Positions 35,571 through 44,979 of a stretch of DNA of 64,000 bases are shown piece after piece (position 1 is the stretch's first letter; the number at the start of each line of letters is the position of its first letter). The notes below the pieces were generated by a model. That model was not told the DNA's origin. It saw nothing but the letters and a program-made list of their open reading frames with translations, and made no database searches. A program made the translations under genes and the position numbers. The stretch spans positions 1 through 64,000 of the forward strand of contig NZ_LDRU01000082.1 in NCBI RefSeq assembly GCF_001476285.1, read 5' to 3'. This DNA comes from Microbacterium testaceum. Lineage in GTDB: Bacteria > Actinomycetota > Actinomycetes > Actinomycetales > Microbacteriaceae.

Positions 35571-38024
35571 GTGAACACAACAATGAAGTTGCGCGCCCTC
35601 GCGGCGGGAGCGGCGACGCTGATCACCGCACCCGTCCTCACGGGTATCGGAGTGACGGCGGCGCACGCCGACAACCCCGACGCAGAGCAGTATCGTCCGC
35701 AGTACCATTTCTCGGTCCCCGACCACTGGAAGAACGACCCCATCCGACCGGTCTATCTCGACGGCGAGTACAACTACTACTACCTGTACGACGTCGACTA
35801 CAACGGCGTCTCGACGCAGACGGCGTGGCGGCATGCGACGACGACCGACCAGATCGTCTACCACGACGAGGGGATCGCCATCCCGGAGGACACCACCTTC
35901 GGCTCGCCGATGGCCGGTTCGATCGTCGTCGACACCGACAACACGGCGGGTTTCGGGGCAGGCGCCCTCGTGGCGCTCGTCTCCGTCGACGAAGGACCGA
36001 CGAACGCGACCGATCAATGGGTGTACTACTCCACGGACGGCGGCGACACCTTCGTGCCGTACTCGACGACCACGCCCGCGATCGCGAACCCCGGACCCGG
36101 ACTCCACGAGTTCCGCGACCCCAAGATCGAGTGGGACGAAGCCAACGACCAGTGGGTCGCCCTCGTCGCGGAGCCGCTGAGCGGCATCGGCTTCTACGCC
36201 TCGTCCGATCTGAAGAATTGGACCTTCGAGTCGTTCTTCCCGGCCCCGAGCGGGATCACGTTCACCGAGTGCCCGGACTTCTTTCAGATGAGAGCCGACG
36301 ACGGCACGTTGCAGTGGGTCGTCGGAGCGAGCACCGGCGGCGACATGCACACCTTCGCGTATTGGCCGGGAGAGTGGGATGGCAGCACCTTCACCCCCGA
36401 CACGACGGTGCCGAAGTGGTTGGACTACGGTGACGACTTCTACGCCGCTGTCACCTACCCCGACGAGGCCTCCGCAGACCGGAGCACGCGGTTTCTCAAG
36501 GGGTGGGTCAACTACTGGAGCCACCCGAACACGGCGAGCAGCTGGACCGTGGACGGCTTCACCGGCACCGATGCCATCACCCGGGAACTCCGGCTGAAGG
36601 CGACGGGCGACACCTATCGCCTCGTCTCGAATCCCGTCGCCGCTCTCGATGACTACGCCACGCGCACCTGGGAGCTGGGCGACATCGCCGTCGACGGGGA
36701 GCGCGATCTCGGCTACCACGGTACGTCCTACCGACTCGACACCACGGTGTCGTGGGCCGATCTCGACAACGTCGCGATCAAGCTGCGACGCTCACCCGAC
36801 GGGACGCGCGACTTCACCGTCGGCAAGTTCGACGACTTCATATACGTTGACGCGAATGATCCGACGATGTACCGGGAATCGCACGCGCCGTTCGACCCGC
36901 AAGCCACGACCGTCCAGTTGAGCATTCTGGTCGACACCACCACCGTGGAGGTGTTCGTCAACGGCGGAGAGCAGGCGCTGACCATGAAGTCGAACCTCGA
37001 TCCGACCGACACCGGTCTGCAGCTCTTCACCCAGGGCGGCGCCGCGACCTTCGGCGACGTCACCATCACCGAGTTCGCGAACGTCAACGGGCAGGCGGAA
37101 GGGGGAACGGTCTTCCAAGATTTCGACAGTGGCCATGACGGGTGGACCACCACCGGCAGCGCCTTCGGGTCGGCGCCGGCGACGGGAACCCTTCCGGCGC
37201 AGCAGCCCGTGACCGGGTGGCGGGGGACGGGGCTCGTCAACAGCTACCTCGGCGGGGACGCGTCCACGGGAACCGTGACATCGCCGACCTTCACCGTCTC
37301 GAGCCCGTACGTGAGCTTCCTCGTCGGCGGGGGCGACCATCCGACGCCGTCCGAGGTCTTCGCCGACTTCGAGGGGAATGACTGGGGGCCGGGCTGGACG
37401 GCCACGGGCAGCTTCGCTGGTCGCGGGCCGACGGCCTCGAGTCTGACGAACCAGGCGGGGGCGAAGGTAGCCGACACCTTCGTCAACGGCGGCGACGCGG
37501 CCACGGGGACCATCACCTCGCCCGAGTTCACAATCACCCGTGACTACCTCACCTTCCGGATCGCCGGGGGAGACTTCCCCTGGCCGGCCGTGGGGAACGC
37601 CTCCGTCCGATTGGTCATCGACGGTCAGGTGTACTTCAGCGCCACCGGCGACGGCACCCCGACACTGCGCGACGTCGCTTGGGATGTGCACTCGCTGAGG
37701 GGCAAGACGGCGTATCTCGAGATCGTCGACGAGTCGACTTCGACAGCGTTCGGCCACATCATGGTCGATCAGGTGATGTGGGGGAACACCCCCGATGCCG
37801 TCGTCGGGGAGGCGGACACCCCGACCGCGGTGAATCTGAAGGTCGGTGGGGCCACCGTCCGCACCGTGACCGGTACCGATGCGGAGCGGCTGCACTGGGA
37901 GTCGTGGGACGTCGCCGACTTCATCGGCCAGACCGCCCAGATCGAGGTGGTCGATCAGAGCACCGCGGGGTGGGGGCACGTGAACGTGGACGAGATCACG
38001 TTCTCGGATCGGCCGCTCGGCTGA
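35571..38024 (+). CDS. Secreted GH32 fructan-degrading enzyme with C-terminal repeat modules
   Basis: An exported 817-residue glycoside hydrolase family 32 enzyme, probably acting on levan. A signal peptide ends near AHA-D (about 33/34). The five-bladed catalytic domain has nucleophile Asp56 in HWKNDPIRP, Asp183 in FRDPK and acid/base Glu233 in TECPD; the beta-sandwich runs to about 505. The WKNDP-RP form instead of WMNDPNG is what I recall from levan fructotransferase/levanase-type members, so the product may be difructose anhydride IV or short levan pieces (inference). Residues about 510-817 hold two related modules, one apparently inserted in the other. GGAG lies before GTG 35571. The enzyme supplies substrate to the importer encoded downstream. 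Confidence 0.87.
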   Translation: MNTTMKLRALAAGAATLITAPVLTGIGVTAAHADNPDAEQYRPQYHFSVPDHWKNDPIRPVYLDGEYNYYYLYDVDYNGVSTQTAWRHATTTDQIVYHDEGIAIPEDTTFGSPMAGSIVVDTDNTAGFGAGALVALVSVDEGPTNATDQWVYYSTDGGDTFVPYSTTTPAIANPGPGLHEFRDPKIEWDEANDQWVALVAEPLSGIGFYASSDLKNWTFESFFPAPSGITFTECPDFFQMRADDGTLQWVVGASTGGDMHTFAYWPGEWDGSTFTPDTTVPKWLDYGDDFYAAVTYPDEASADRSTRFLKGWVNYWSHPNTASSWTVDGFTGTDAITRELRLKATGDTYRLVSNPVAALDDYATRTWELGDIAVDGERDLGYHGTSYRLDTTVSWADLDNVAIKLRRSPDGTRDFTVGKFDDFIYVDANDPTMYRESHAPFDPQATTVQLSILVDTTTVEVFVNGGEQALTMKSNLDPTDTGLQLFTQGGAATFGDVTITEFANVNGQAEGGTVFQDFDSGHDGWTTTGSAFGSAPATGTLPAQQPVTGWRGTGLVNSYLGGDASTGTVTSPTFTVSSPYVSFLVGGGDHPTPSEVFADFEGNDWGPGWTATGSFAGRGPTASSLTNQAGAKVADTFVNGGDAATGTITSPEFTITRDYLTFRIAGGDFPWPAVGNASVRLVIDGQVYFSATGDGTPTLRDVAWDVHSLRGKTAYLEIVDESTSTAFGHIMVDQVMWGNTPDAVVGEADTPTAVNLKVGGATVRTVTGTDAERLHWESWDVADFIGQTAQIEVVDQSTAGWGHVNVDEITFSDRPLG

Positions 38025-38070
38025 GCGTTCGCGCAGGAGTCACCCGTCCCGTCGGCTGACGGCGCGCACC

Positions 38071-38099
38071 GGACCCGCCGGAGATTCTCCGGCGGGTCC
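38071..38099 (+). terminator. Terminator hairpin after the secreted GH32 gene
   Basis: A perfect 12-bp stem (38071-38082 with 38088-38099) and 5-base loop lie 47 bases after the stop. There is no T run. It separates this transcript from the lacI2-importer operon. Confidence 0.75.
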
Positions 38100-38128
38100 G
38101 TCGTGTGAGGCGTCGCGGAACATCGGTG

Positions 38129-38186
38129 TTGACGACGGCTACTTACGCGCGTTAGCATCATCGAAACATCGCACTAACGCGGGTTA
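38129..38186 (+). promoter_or_regulatory. Promoter and two LacI operators of the lacI2-importer operon
   Basis: TTGACG (38129-38134) and TAGCAT (38153-38158) are 18 bases apart. TTACGCGCGTTA (38143-38154) overlaps the -10 and TAACGCGGGTTA (38175-38186) lies downstream of the start; each is one base away from the perfect palindrome at 35545. A regulator bound at the first would cover the core promoter. Confidence 0.82.
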
Positions 38187-38210
38187 GTAACCTCGAAGAA
38201 CGAAGAGATC

Positions 38211-39233
38211 ATGTCGAAGAAGACACCGCAGACACGCGCTGTGACGATGCAGGACGTGGCCCGCCACGCGGGCGTATCCCGCACCGCCGTATCGCTCGTG
38301 CTCAACGATCGCTTCGACGTGACGTTGGCGTCCGACACCCGCGAGCGGGTCATGAGCTCGGCGACGGAACTCGGCTACCGCCCCAACGCCGGCGCCCGGG
38401 CCCTCGCCCAGCAGCGCAGCGACTGGTACGGCCTCGTCACCGAGATCGTCACGGCACCGTTCGCGGTCGATGTGATCAAGGGTGCTCAAGATCGGGCGAT
38501 GACCGACGACAAGTACCTGCTCATCGCCTCGACGGAGTCTGATCCGGCCGCCGAGACGACCGCGATCGAACGGCTCCTGGAGCAGCGCGTGGAGGGCCTG
38601 ATCTACGCGGCGACGTGGCATCGCGGCGTCTCGGTTCCCGATATCGCGAGCGAGGTCCCCACCGTGCTGGTGAACTGCTTCGACCGCGACGGACGGTTCC
38701 CCTCCGTCGTGCCCGACGAGCGCGCCGGCGGATATCGGGCGACTGCCCGCTTGCTCCGCGCCGGTCACCGACGCATCGGGTTCATCAACCTCGACCCCGG
38801 GATCCCGGCGGCCATCGGCCGCCGCCAGGGGTATCTCGCGGCTCTGGCCGACGCGGGGATCCCGGCTGACGAGCAGTGGCAGGTCACCGGCCACGCCACG
38901 GCCGACAGCGGGTTCGCGGCGGCCGAGGTGCTCCTCGATCTCGCCGATCCGCCGAGCGCGATCTTCTGCGCGAACGACCGGATGGCCATGGGAGCGTACG
39001 ACGCCATCAAAGAACGGGGACTCCGCATCCCCGACGACATCGCCGTCATCGGCTTCGACAACCAGGAGCTCATCGCGGGGTACCTGAGGCCGGCGCTGAC
39101 GACGGTTGCGTTGCCCTTCGAACAGATGGGCGCACGGGGCGTGGACATCCTCGCCGCCATCACCGCGGGAGAGCCGACCGTCACGAAAAGAGTGACGGTC
39201 GACTGCCCGCTCCTCGAACGCTCGTCGGTGTGA
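38211..39233 (+). CDS. LacI-family regulator 2 of the fructan cluster
   Basis: A 340-residue repressor: headpiece VTMQDVARHAGVSRTAVSLVLNDRFD, hinge YRPNAGARALAQQ, then the sugar-binding domain with AIFCANDRMAMGA and [18 protein letters not shown]. It is a paralogue of the regulator at 34501 and is probably autoregulated through the palindromes in its own promoter. No hairpin separates it from the importer genes 68 bases downstream, so it probably heads the whole 38211-47953 transcript. Confidence 0.9.
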   Translation: MSKKTPQTRAVTMQDVARHAGVSRTAVSLVLNDRFDVTLASDTRERVMSSATELGYRPNAGARALAQQRSDWYGLVTEIVTAPFAVDVIKGAQDRAMTDDKYLLIASTESDPAAETTAIERLLEQRVEGLIYAATWHRGVSVPDIASEVPTVLVNCFDRDGRFPSVVPDERAGGYRATARLLRAGHRRIGFINLDPGIPAAIGRRQGYLAALADAGIPADEQWQVTGHATADSGFAAAEVLLDLADPPSAIFCANDRMAMGAYDAIKERGLRIPDDIAVIGFDNQELIAGYLRPALTTVALPFEQMGARGVDILAAITAGEPTVTKRVTVDCPLLERSSV

Positions 39234-39301
39234 CGGGACATCCCCGACGAGCAGGATTCTTCGGCTTCAACGCGGAAGAGAAGAAAGGAACAGCACCAAT
39301 C

Positions 39302-40969
39302 ATGGCACTACACCGGAGAAAGACGGCCCTCTTCGCCGCCGTCGCGGCAGCGGGAGCTCTTCTGCTGTCGGGCTGCACCGCGGGTGGCGGCCAGTCGGCC
39401 GCCGACCTCGACGGCACGCAGCTGCTGACGATCCCTCGCGAGGACATGGGCACGTTCGATCAGAACTTCAACCCGTTCTCGAACCCCGACTTCCCGATGA
39501 CGCAGGTCGCGATCTACGAGTCGATGCTCGTGTTCAACCCCGCCGACGGCACGACGACGCCGTGGCTCGCGACCGACTGGGAGGCGGCCGACGACGGCAG
39601 TGGCCTCACCTTCCACCTGCGCGAGGGCGTGCAGTGGTCGGACGGTGAACCCCTCGTCGCTCAGGACGTGGTGACGAGCTTCGCGCTGCAGAAGGAGATT
39701 CGCGGAGGATTCGACTACGTCGAGACGGTGACCGCCATCGACGACCTCACCGTCGAGTTCGACTTCAACACGCCCTTCTCGCCCGCCCTGCTCGATGTCG
39801 GGCAGCAGATCATCGCACCCGCGCACATCTGGGCCGAACAGAGCGACGCCGCGAAGTTCACGAACCCCGACCCGGTCGGAACGGGGCCGTACACCGAGGT
39901 GACGAACTTCCAGGCGCAGTCGTTCGACCTGCTGAAGAACCCCCATTACTGGCAGCCCGACAAGCAGAAGATCGAAGGTGTACGGATGCTGGCGTTCGCC
40001 GGCAACGACGGTGCCAATCTGGCCGCCGCGAACGGCGACGTCGACTGGGCACCGCAGTTCATCCCCAATATCGAGCAGGCGTACGTCGCGAAGGACCCGG
40101 AGCACCGCTTCTTCTGGTTTCCCACGACCGGCTCGATGATCAGCTGGCAGTTCAACACGACGAAGGCGCCCTTCGACAACCCCGATGTGCGCAAGGCCCT
40201 GTCGATGGCCGTGGACCGCGACCAGGTCACCTCGATCGGCATGCAGGGGTACACCATTCCCGCCGACTGCACCGGATTGTCGGGGGCGTACGACGCCTGG
40301 CGCGACAGCGACGTCGTGGACTCGTGCACCTGGACGAAGCGCGACCTGGACGCGGCGGGCGAGCTTCTGGATGCCGCCGGCATCACCCGCGGCGCGGATG
40401 GCACGCGCGTGCTTCCCGACGGCTCGCCGTTCGCCTTCGACTTCTCGGTCGGGTCGACCTCGAGCGACTGGGTGTCGGTCGGCAACGTCATCTCGCAGAA
40501 CCTCGCCGAGCTGGGCGTGACGGTGACCGTCGCGGCTCGGGACTGGGCCGAGGTCAGCGCGAGCTACGAGAACGGCACGTTCGACTCCGGCATCGTGTGG
40601 AGCAACAACGCGCCGACGCCGTACCAGTTCTACCGGGGTGTCATGGCCACCGAGACGGTCAAGCCGGTGGGCGAGCAGACGTTCGAGAACTACCACCGGT
40701 ACGGCAGCGCCGAGGCGGACGCTCTTCTCGCGCAGTTCGCGGCGACCTCTGACGAGGAGCAGCAGCGCTCGATCATGAATGAACTTCAGGCGCTGTTCGC
40801 CGAGGACATCCCGGTCGTCACGCTTTTCCCCGGTCCGGAGTTCGGCGCGGCCACCACGGCGCGCTTCACCGGCTGGCCGAATGCCGACAATCCGTACGCC
40901 AGCCTCGGGGCGGTGCGCGCCCGCAGCGCGGTGCTGATCCTCACCACTCTCGAGCCCGTCACGGGCTGA
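39302..40969 (+). CDS. Opp/Dpp-type substrate-binding lipoprotein (SBP_bac_5)
   Basis: A 555-residue extracellular binding protein anchored by Cys25 (lipobox LLSGC). It has the family 5 features: an early DFP-MTQVAIYESMLVFNP segment, the LREGVQWSDGEPLVAQDVV signature near 105-125, and the NPDVRKALSMAVDRDQV region. This family binds peptides, nickel or, in several bacteria, oligosaccharides. Here it is surrounded by LacI regulators and GH32 enzymes, so a fructan oligomer or difructose anhydride is the likely ligand (inference). AAAGGA lies somewhat far (about 12 bases) from the ATG. A hairpin follows the gene, which would favour more binding protein than permease. Confidence 0.9.
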   Translation: MALHRRKTALFAAVAAAGALLLSGCTAGGGQSAADLDGTQLLTIPREDMGTFDQNFNPFSNPDFPMTQVAIYESMLVFNPADGTTTPWLATDWEAADDGSGLTFHLREGVQWSDGEPLVAQDVVTSFALQKEIRGGFDYVETVTAIDDLTVEFDFNTPFSPALLDVGQQIIAPAHIWAEQSDAAKFTNPDPVGTGPYTEVTNFQAQSFDLLKNPHYWQPDKQKIEGVRMLAFAGNDGANLAAANGDVDWAPQFIPNIEQAYVAKDPEHRFFWFPTTGSMISWQFNTTKAPFDNPDVRKALSMAVDRDQVTSIGMQGYTIPADCTGLSGAYDAWRDSDVVDSCTWTKRDLDAAGELLDAAGITRGADGTRVLPDGSPFAFDFSVGSTSSDWVSVGNVISQNLAELGVTVTVAARDWAEVSASYENGTFDSGIVWSNNAPTPYQFYRGVMATETVKPVGEQTFENYHRYGSAEADALLAQFAATSDEEQQRSIMNELQALFAEDIPVVTLFPGPEFGAATTARFTGWPNADNPYASLGAVRARSAVLILTTLEPVTG

Positions 40970-40980
40970 TGACCGGACCG

Positions 40981-41010
40981 CTGCGCCGCCCGCACGGGCG
41001 GGCGGTGCAG
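40981..41010 (+). terminator. Intercistronic hairpin after the binding-protein gene
   Basis: A 13-bp stem (40981-40993 with 40998-41010, one G-U pair) with a 4-base loop begins 11 bases after the binding-protein stop and lies just before the ribosome site of the first permease. There is no T run, so partial termination or 3'-end protection of the upstream message is more likely than a full stop. Confidence 0.7.
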
Positions 41011-41035
41011 CGGCACCTCACGAGGAGAAACGATC

Positions 41036-42013
41036 ATGGGCTACATCCTTCGGCGCCTGGGCTTCTACCTGGTCGCCTTCTGGGTCTCTCTCACCCTGAA
41101 CTTCCTGCTGCCGCGGCTCATGCCCGGCGACCCCGTGACCCGCATGGTCGCGCGACTGCAGGGCGCCATCCGTCCCGACCAGATCGAGGCGCTGCGGAGC
41201 TCGTTCGGTCTGGACGATGCGCCGCTCTGGGAGCAGTACTTCCGCTACATCGGACAGATCCTGTCCGGCGACTTCGGTTTTTCGATCTCGCGCTTCCCGA
41301 CCCCGGTCACCGATGTGATCTCCGCGCAGATCGGATGGACGCTCCTGCTGGGTCTGACGTCGCTGCTGATCGCGGTCGTGATCGGCAACCTGCTCGGCAT
41401 CGTCGCGGCGTGGCGCCGAGGCGGGGCCGTGGACTCCGTCCTTCCGCCGGTCCTCATCTTCATCGGCTCCTTCCCGTACTTCTGGCTCGCGATGGGTTTG
41501 CTCTACCTGTTCGGAGTCACCCTGGGGTGGTTGCCGCTGCGCCACGCCTTCTCGGTCGGCGCGACGCCGGAGTTCTCGTTCGCCTTCCTCGGTGATGTCG
41601 CGGTCCACCTGTTCCTGCCGGCCGCCTCGATCGTGCTCGTCTCGATCGGCGGCTGGATGCTCGGGATGCGAAACACGATGATCTCGACCAACGCCGAGGA
41701 CTACATCACGATGGCGGAGGCCAAGGGGCTGCGTCGCAACCGGATCATGTTCGCCTACGCGGCCCGCAACGCGATGCTGCCGTCGGTGACCGCGTTCGGG
41801 ATGTCGCTCGGGTTCATCGTCGGCGGGGCGCTGCTGACCGAGGTCGTCTTCGCCTATCCGGGCGTCGGCTACCAGTTGCTGTCGGCGGTGCAGAACCTCG
41901 ACTACCCCCTCATGCAGGGCCTGTTCCTCACGATCACCACCGCCGTGCTGATCGCCAACTTCCTCGTGGACATCGTGTACGTGCGGCTCGACCCGCGCGT
42001 GCGCGTGAGCTGA
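41036..42013 (+). CDS. Opp/Dpp-type ABC importer permease, subunit B
   Basis: A 325-residue inner-membrane permease of the DppB/OppB type with six hydrophobic helices. It has the N-terminal MGYILRRLGFYLVAFWVS helix, a LMPGDPVTRMVARL loop and the EAA motif region (YITMAEAKGLRRNRIMFAYAARNAMLPSVTAFG) that contacts the ATPases. GAGGAGAAA precedes the ATG. It forms a heterodimer with the next permease. The 3' neighbour starts 13 bases downstream. Confidence 0.92.
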   Translation: MGYILRRLGFYLVAFWVSLTLNFLLPRLMPGDPVTRMVARLQGAIRPDQIEALRSSFGLDDAPLWEQYFRYIGQILSGDFGFSISRFPTPVTDVISAQIGWTLLLGLTSLLIAVVIGNLLGIVAAWRRGGAVDSVLPPVLIFIGSFPYFWLAMGLLYLFGVTLGWLPLRHAFSVGATPEFSFAFLGDVAVHLFLPAASIVLVSIGGWMLGMRNTMISTNAEDYITMAEAKGLRRNRIMFAYAARNAMLPSVTAFGMSLGFIVGGALLTEVVFAYPGVGYQLLSAVQNLDYPLMQGLFLTITTAVLIANFLVDIVYVRLDPRVRVS

Positions 42014-42026
42014 TCGGAGCGTGACG

Positions 42027-43037
42027 ATGTCTCTCGCCCAAGACCCCCGTGCCATGGTCGAACTCGATCTCGGCGTCGCCGCCGACGCGGACACCCCGCC
42101 CGTCCGGCCACCCCGCGGGCGCGATGGCTTGCTGCGCGGGCTGCTGAGAAACGGCAAAGCCATCGCCGGCCTCGTGATCCTGGCGCTCTTCGTCGCCGTC
42201 GCCGTGCTCGCCCCGGTGCTGGCCCCGGGCGACCCCACGCTCATCCGGGGTCTGGGAGCGCAGCCCCCCTCGCTCGACCACCTGCTGGGGACGACCGCGA
42301 AGGGGCAGGACGTCCTGGCACTCAACGTCTGGGGAGCGCGGTCGTCTCTCTTCGTCGGTTTCACCGTCGGAGTCCTCGCCACTCTGGTGGGACTGCTGGT
42401 GGGTCTTGCCTCGGCCTACCTCGGCAAGAACGTCGACAATCTGCTCTCCCTCGTGACGAACGTGTTCCTCCTGCTGCCGGGCTTGCCGCTCCTGGTGATC
42501 CTGGCGGCCTTCCTCCCGCAGGGCATCGGCACCGTGATCATCGTCCTGGTGATCACGGGATGGGCCGGATCCGCTCGCGTCCTGCGCTCGCAGGCGATGT
42601 CCATCCGCGGGAAGGACTTCGTCGCCGCCGCGCAGGTCACCGGTGAGTCGTCCGTGCGCATCATGTTCCGCGAGATGCTGCCCAACATGGCGTCGATCGT
42701 GATGAGCACGCTGCTCTCCTGCGTGATCTTCGGAATCGGCGCCCAGGCCGGTCTCGAGTTCCTGGGCCTCGGCGACATCTCGACCACGAGCTGGGGCACC
42801 AATCTGTACTGGGCGAGCAACGACGGAGCTCTGCTCACCGGCTCGTGGTGGGTGTTCGTGCCGCCCGGCGTCGCGATCGCGCTGGTCGCCTTCGCCCTCT
42901 CCCTGGTCAACTACGGCGTCGACGAGACGACCAACCCTCGTCTTCGCACTCCGCGTCGCCGCGTGTCGGCGACCGCTCCGACGCCGGTCGCCGACCTCCG
43001 CGTCGACCCCGCCATCGCGAAGGAGGACGCCCGATGA
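42027..43037 (+). CDS. Opp/Dpp-type ABC importer permease, subunit C
   Basis: The partner permease, 336 residues, DppC/OppC type. It has the N-terminal soluble segment typical of the C subunits, then helices beginning at ILALFVAVAVLAPVLAPGDP, a LLGTTAKGQDVLALNVWGARSSL-type loop and the EAA region (KDFVAAAQVTGESSVRIMFREMLPN). ATG 42027 has GGAG 7 bases upstream; the in-frame GTG at 42021 is too close to it. The stop overlaps the ATPase gene start (ATGA). Confidence 0.92.
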   Translation: MSLAQDPRAMVELDLGVAADADTPPVRPPRGRDGLLRGLLRNGKAIAGLVILALFVAVAVLAPVLAPGDPTLIRGLGAQPPSLDHLLGTTAKGQDVLALNVWGARSSLFVGFTVGVLATLVGLLVGLASAYLGKNVDNLLSLVTNVFLLLPGLPLLVILAAFLPQGIGTVIIVLVITGWAGSARVLRSQAMSIRGKDFVAAAQVTGESSVRIMFREMLPNMASIVMSTLLSCVIFGIGAQAGLEFLGLGDISTTSWGTNLYWASNDGALLTGSWWVFVPPGVAIALVAFALSLVNYGVDETTNPRLRTPRRRVSATAPTPVADLRVDPAIAKEDAR

Positions 43038-43951
43038 GCGCCGCACTGTTGGAGGTCGAGGACCTCTCCGTCGAATACGTCACCGATTCCCGGACGGTCC
43101 GCGCGGTCGATCGCGTCTCCTTCACGGTGGGCGAGGGCGAGGTGTTCGGCCTCGCGGGTGAATCAGGTTGCGGAAAGTCCACGATCGCCAACGCGATCCT
43201 GCGTCTCCTCCGCGACCCGGCGATCATCGCGGGCGGATCGATCCGCTTCCGGGGGACCGACGTGCTGGCGTTGACCGCCGGGGAACTCCGCGCGTTCCGG
43301 TGGCGCCAAGTCGCCATGGTGTTCCAGAGCGCGATGAACTCGCTCAATCCGGTCATGACGATCGGCGATCAGATCGCCGACATCTACACGACGCACGAGC
43401 GTGTCTCCAAACGCGAGGCCCTCCGCCGGGCGGCCGGCCTGCTCGATCTCGTGGGCATTCCGCACGATCGGCTCCGGTCCTACCCGCATCAACTCTCCGG
43501 CGGCATGCGGCAGCGAGTCGTGATCGCCATGGCGACCGCCCTGCGTCCGCTGCTGCTGATCATGGACGAGCCCACGACGGCGCTCGACGTCGTCGTGCAG
43601 CAGGAGATCATGGCCCAGATCAAGGACCTGCAACGCGAGCTCGGGTTCGCGATCCTCTTCATCACCCACGACATGTCGCTCATGGTCGAACTGAGCGACC
43701 GCATGGCGGTGATGTATGCAGGACGATTCGTTGAAACGGCATCCGCTCTGTCGATTTTCGAGACGCCGCGCCATCCGTACACGAATGCGCTCATGAACGC
43801 GTTCCCTCCGATGACCGGTCCGCGCGTGCGCCTGCGCGGCCTGGGCGAAGGCATCCGCTTCACCGACATCCCCGACCTCGTTCCCGTCGGGCCCGACCAC
43901 TGGGCGGCACCGACCTCGGTCGAGACGTCCCGAACGGAGGCGACCCGATGA
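43034..43951 (+). CDS. Opp/Dpp-type ABC importer ATPase, subunit D
   Basis: A 305-residue ABC ATPase of the DppD/OppD class. It has Walker A GESGCGKST, signature LSGGMRQR, Walker B LLLIMDEPTTALD, the H-loop FITHD and the oligopeptide-type C-terminal region starting HPYTNALMNAFP. The tail is short and lacks the usual iron-sulfur-like cysteines, as in some sugar-type members. It overlaps the preceding permease and following ATPase genes by 4 bases each, so all subunits are translationally coupled. Confidence 0.93.
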   Translation: MSAALLEVEDLSVEYVTDSRTVRAVDRVSFTVGEGEVFGLAGESGCGKSTIANAILRLLRDPAIIAGGSIRFRGTDVLALTAGELRAFRWRQVAMVFQSAMNSLNPVMTIGDQIADIYTTHERVSKREALRRAAGLLDLVGIPHDRLRSYPHQLSGGMRQRVVIAMATALRPLLLIMDEPTTALDVVVQQEIMAQIKDLQRELGFAILFITHDMSLMVELSDRMAVMYAGRFVETASALSIFETPRHPYTNALMNAFPPMTGPRVRLRGLGEGIRFTDIPDLVPVGPDHWAAPTSVETSRTEATR

Positions 43952-44979
43952 GCCCCCAGACTCCCGTGCTGTCGGTGCGCGGACTGACGAAGACGTTCCC
44001 GATCGGCGGGATGTTCTCGCGTCGACACGTGCGCGCGCTCGGCGGCGTCGACCTCGACATCGCCCCCGGCGAGATCGTGGCGCTGGTCGGCGAATCCGGC
44101 AGCGGCAAGTCGACCCTCGCGCGGTGTCTCGCGCGTCTCGAGCAGCCCTCCGGCGGCAGCTTCGCGTTCGAGGGGCGCGACGTCCTGAAGGCCGAGCCGC
44201 GACGAGCCAGCCGCGCGTACCGATCGGCGGTGCAGATGATCTTCCAGGATCCGTTCGGCTCGCTGAATCCCGTCCACCGGGTCTCCCACTTCCTCGAGCG
44301 GCCGTTGCAGCTGCACGACGCCGTCTCCGGGAGGGACGAGCTCGAACGCGCGAAGCGCCGGTTGATGCAGAAGGTCGACCTGCCCGCCGAACTCCTCCAC
44401 CGATACCCGCATGAGTTGTCCGGCGGTCAGCGACAGCGGATCGCGATCGCGCGTGCGCTCGCCGTGAATCCCCGCCTGATCCTGGCCGACGAGCCGACAT
44501 CGATGCTGGACGTCTCGGTACGCATCGGCGTGCTGAACCTGATGCGATCGCTGTGCGAGCAGCAGGACATCTCGATGCTCTACATCACCCACGACCTCGC
44601 GTCGGCGAGGTATCTCGCCGACCGCATCATCGTCATGTTCGCCGGCGAGTTTGTCGAAGGGGGCGAGGCCGCGGCCCTGCTGGCAGAGCCACGGCATCCG
44701 TACACCCGTCTACTCATCTCCGCCGTTCCCGACCCGCGTCGACGCGGCGGCTTCGACCCCGTCGAACGTGCGCGGTTGCGTCACGAGGTCGTTCAAGCGA
44801 CTTCTTGTGCCTTCCACGGCAGGGGAGAGACCACGTGCTCCGCCGAGACCGCGGTGTTCCATCGCGTGAGCGACGCGCCCGAGCACTGGGTGCGGTGCGG
44901 TCTGTACGCGCCGCCCTCGGACGCCCCCGGCACCGCCCTCGAACGACCCGACACGACGCAAGAAAGCCCCGCCGCATGA
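43948..44979 (+). CDS. Opp/Dpp-type ABC importer ATPase, subunit F
   Basis: A 343-residue ABC ATPase of the DppF/OppF class: Walker A GESGSGKST, signature LSGGQRQR, Walker B RLILADEPTSMLD, H-loop YITHD and a C-terminal oligopeptide-type extension with HPYTRLLISAVPDP and a CAFHGR-ETTC segment resembling the four-cysteine tail of this class. It completes a standard B-C-D-F importer. It is coupled to the downstream GH32 gene by an ATGA overlap, strong evidence that the importer carries the GH32 substrate. Confidence 0.93.
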   Translation: MSPQTPVLSVRGLTKTFPIGGMFSRRHVRALGGVDLDIAPGEIVALVGESGSGKSTLARCLARLEQPSGGSFAFEGRDVLKAEPRRASRAYRSAVQMIFQDPFGSLNPVHRVSHFLERPLQLHDAVSGRDELERAKRRLMQKVDLPAELLHRYPHELSGGQRQRIAIARALAVNPRLILADEPTSMLDVSVRIGVLNLMRSLCEQQDISMLYITHDLASARYLADRIIVMFAGEFVEGGEAAALLAEPRHPYTRLLISAVPDPRRRGGFDPVERARLRHEVVQATSCAFHGRGETTCSAETAVFHRVSDAPEHWVRCGLYAPPSDAPGTALERPDTTQESPAA

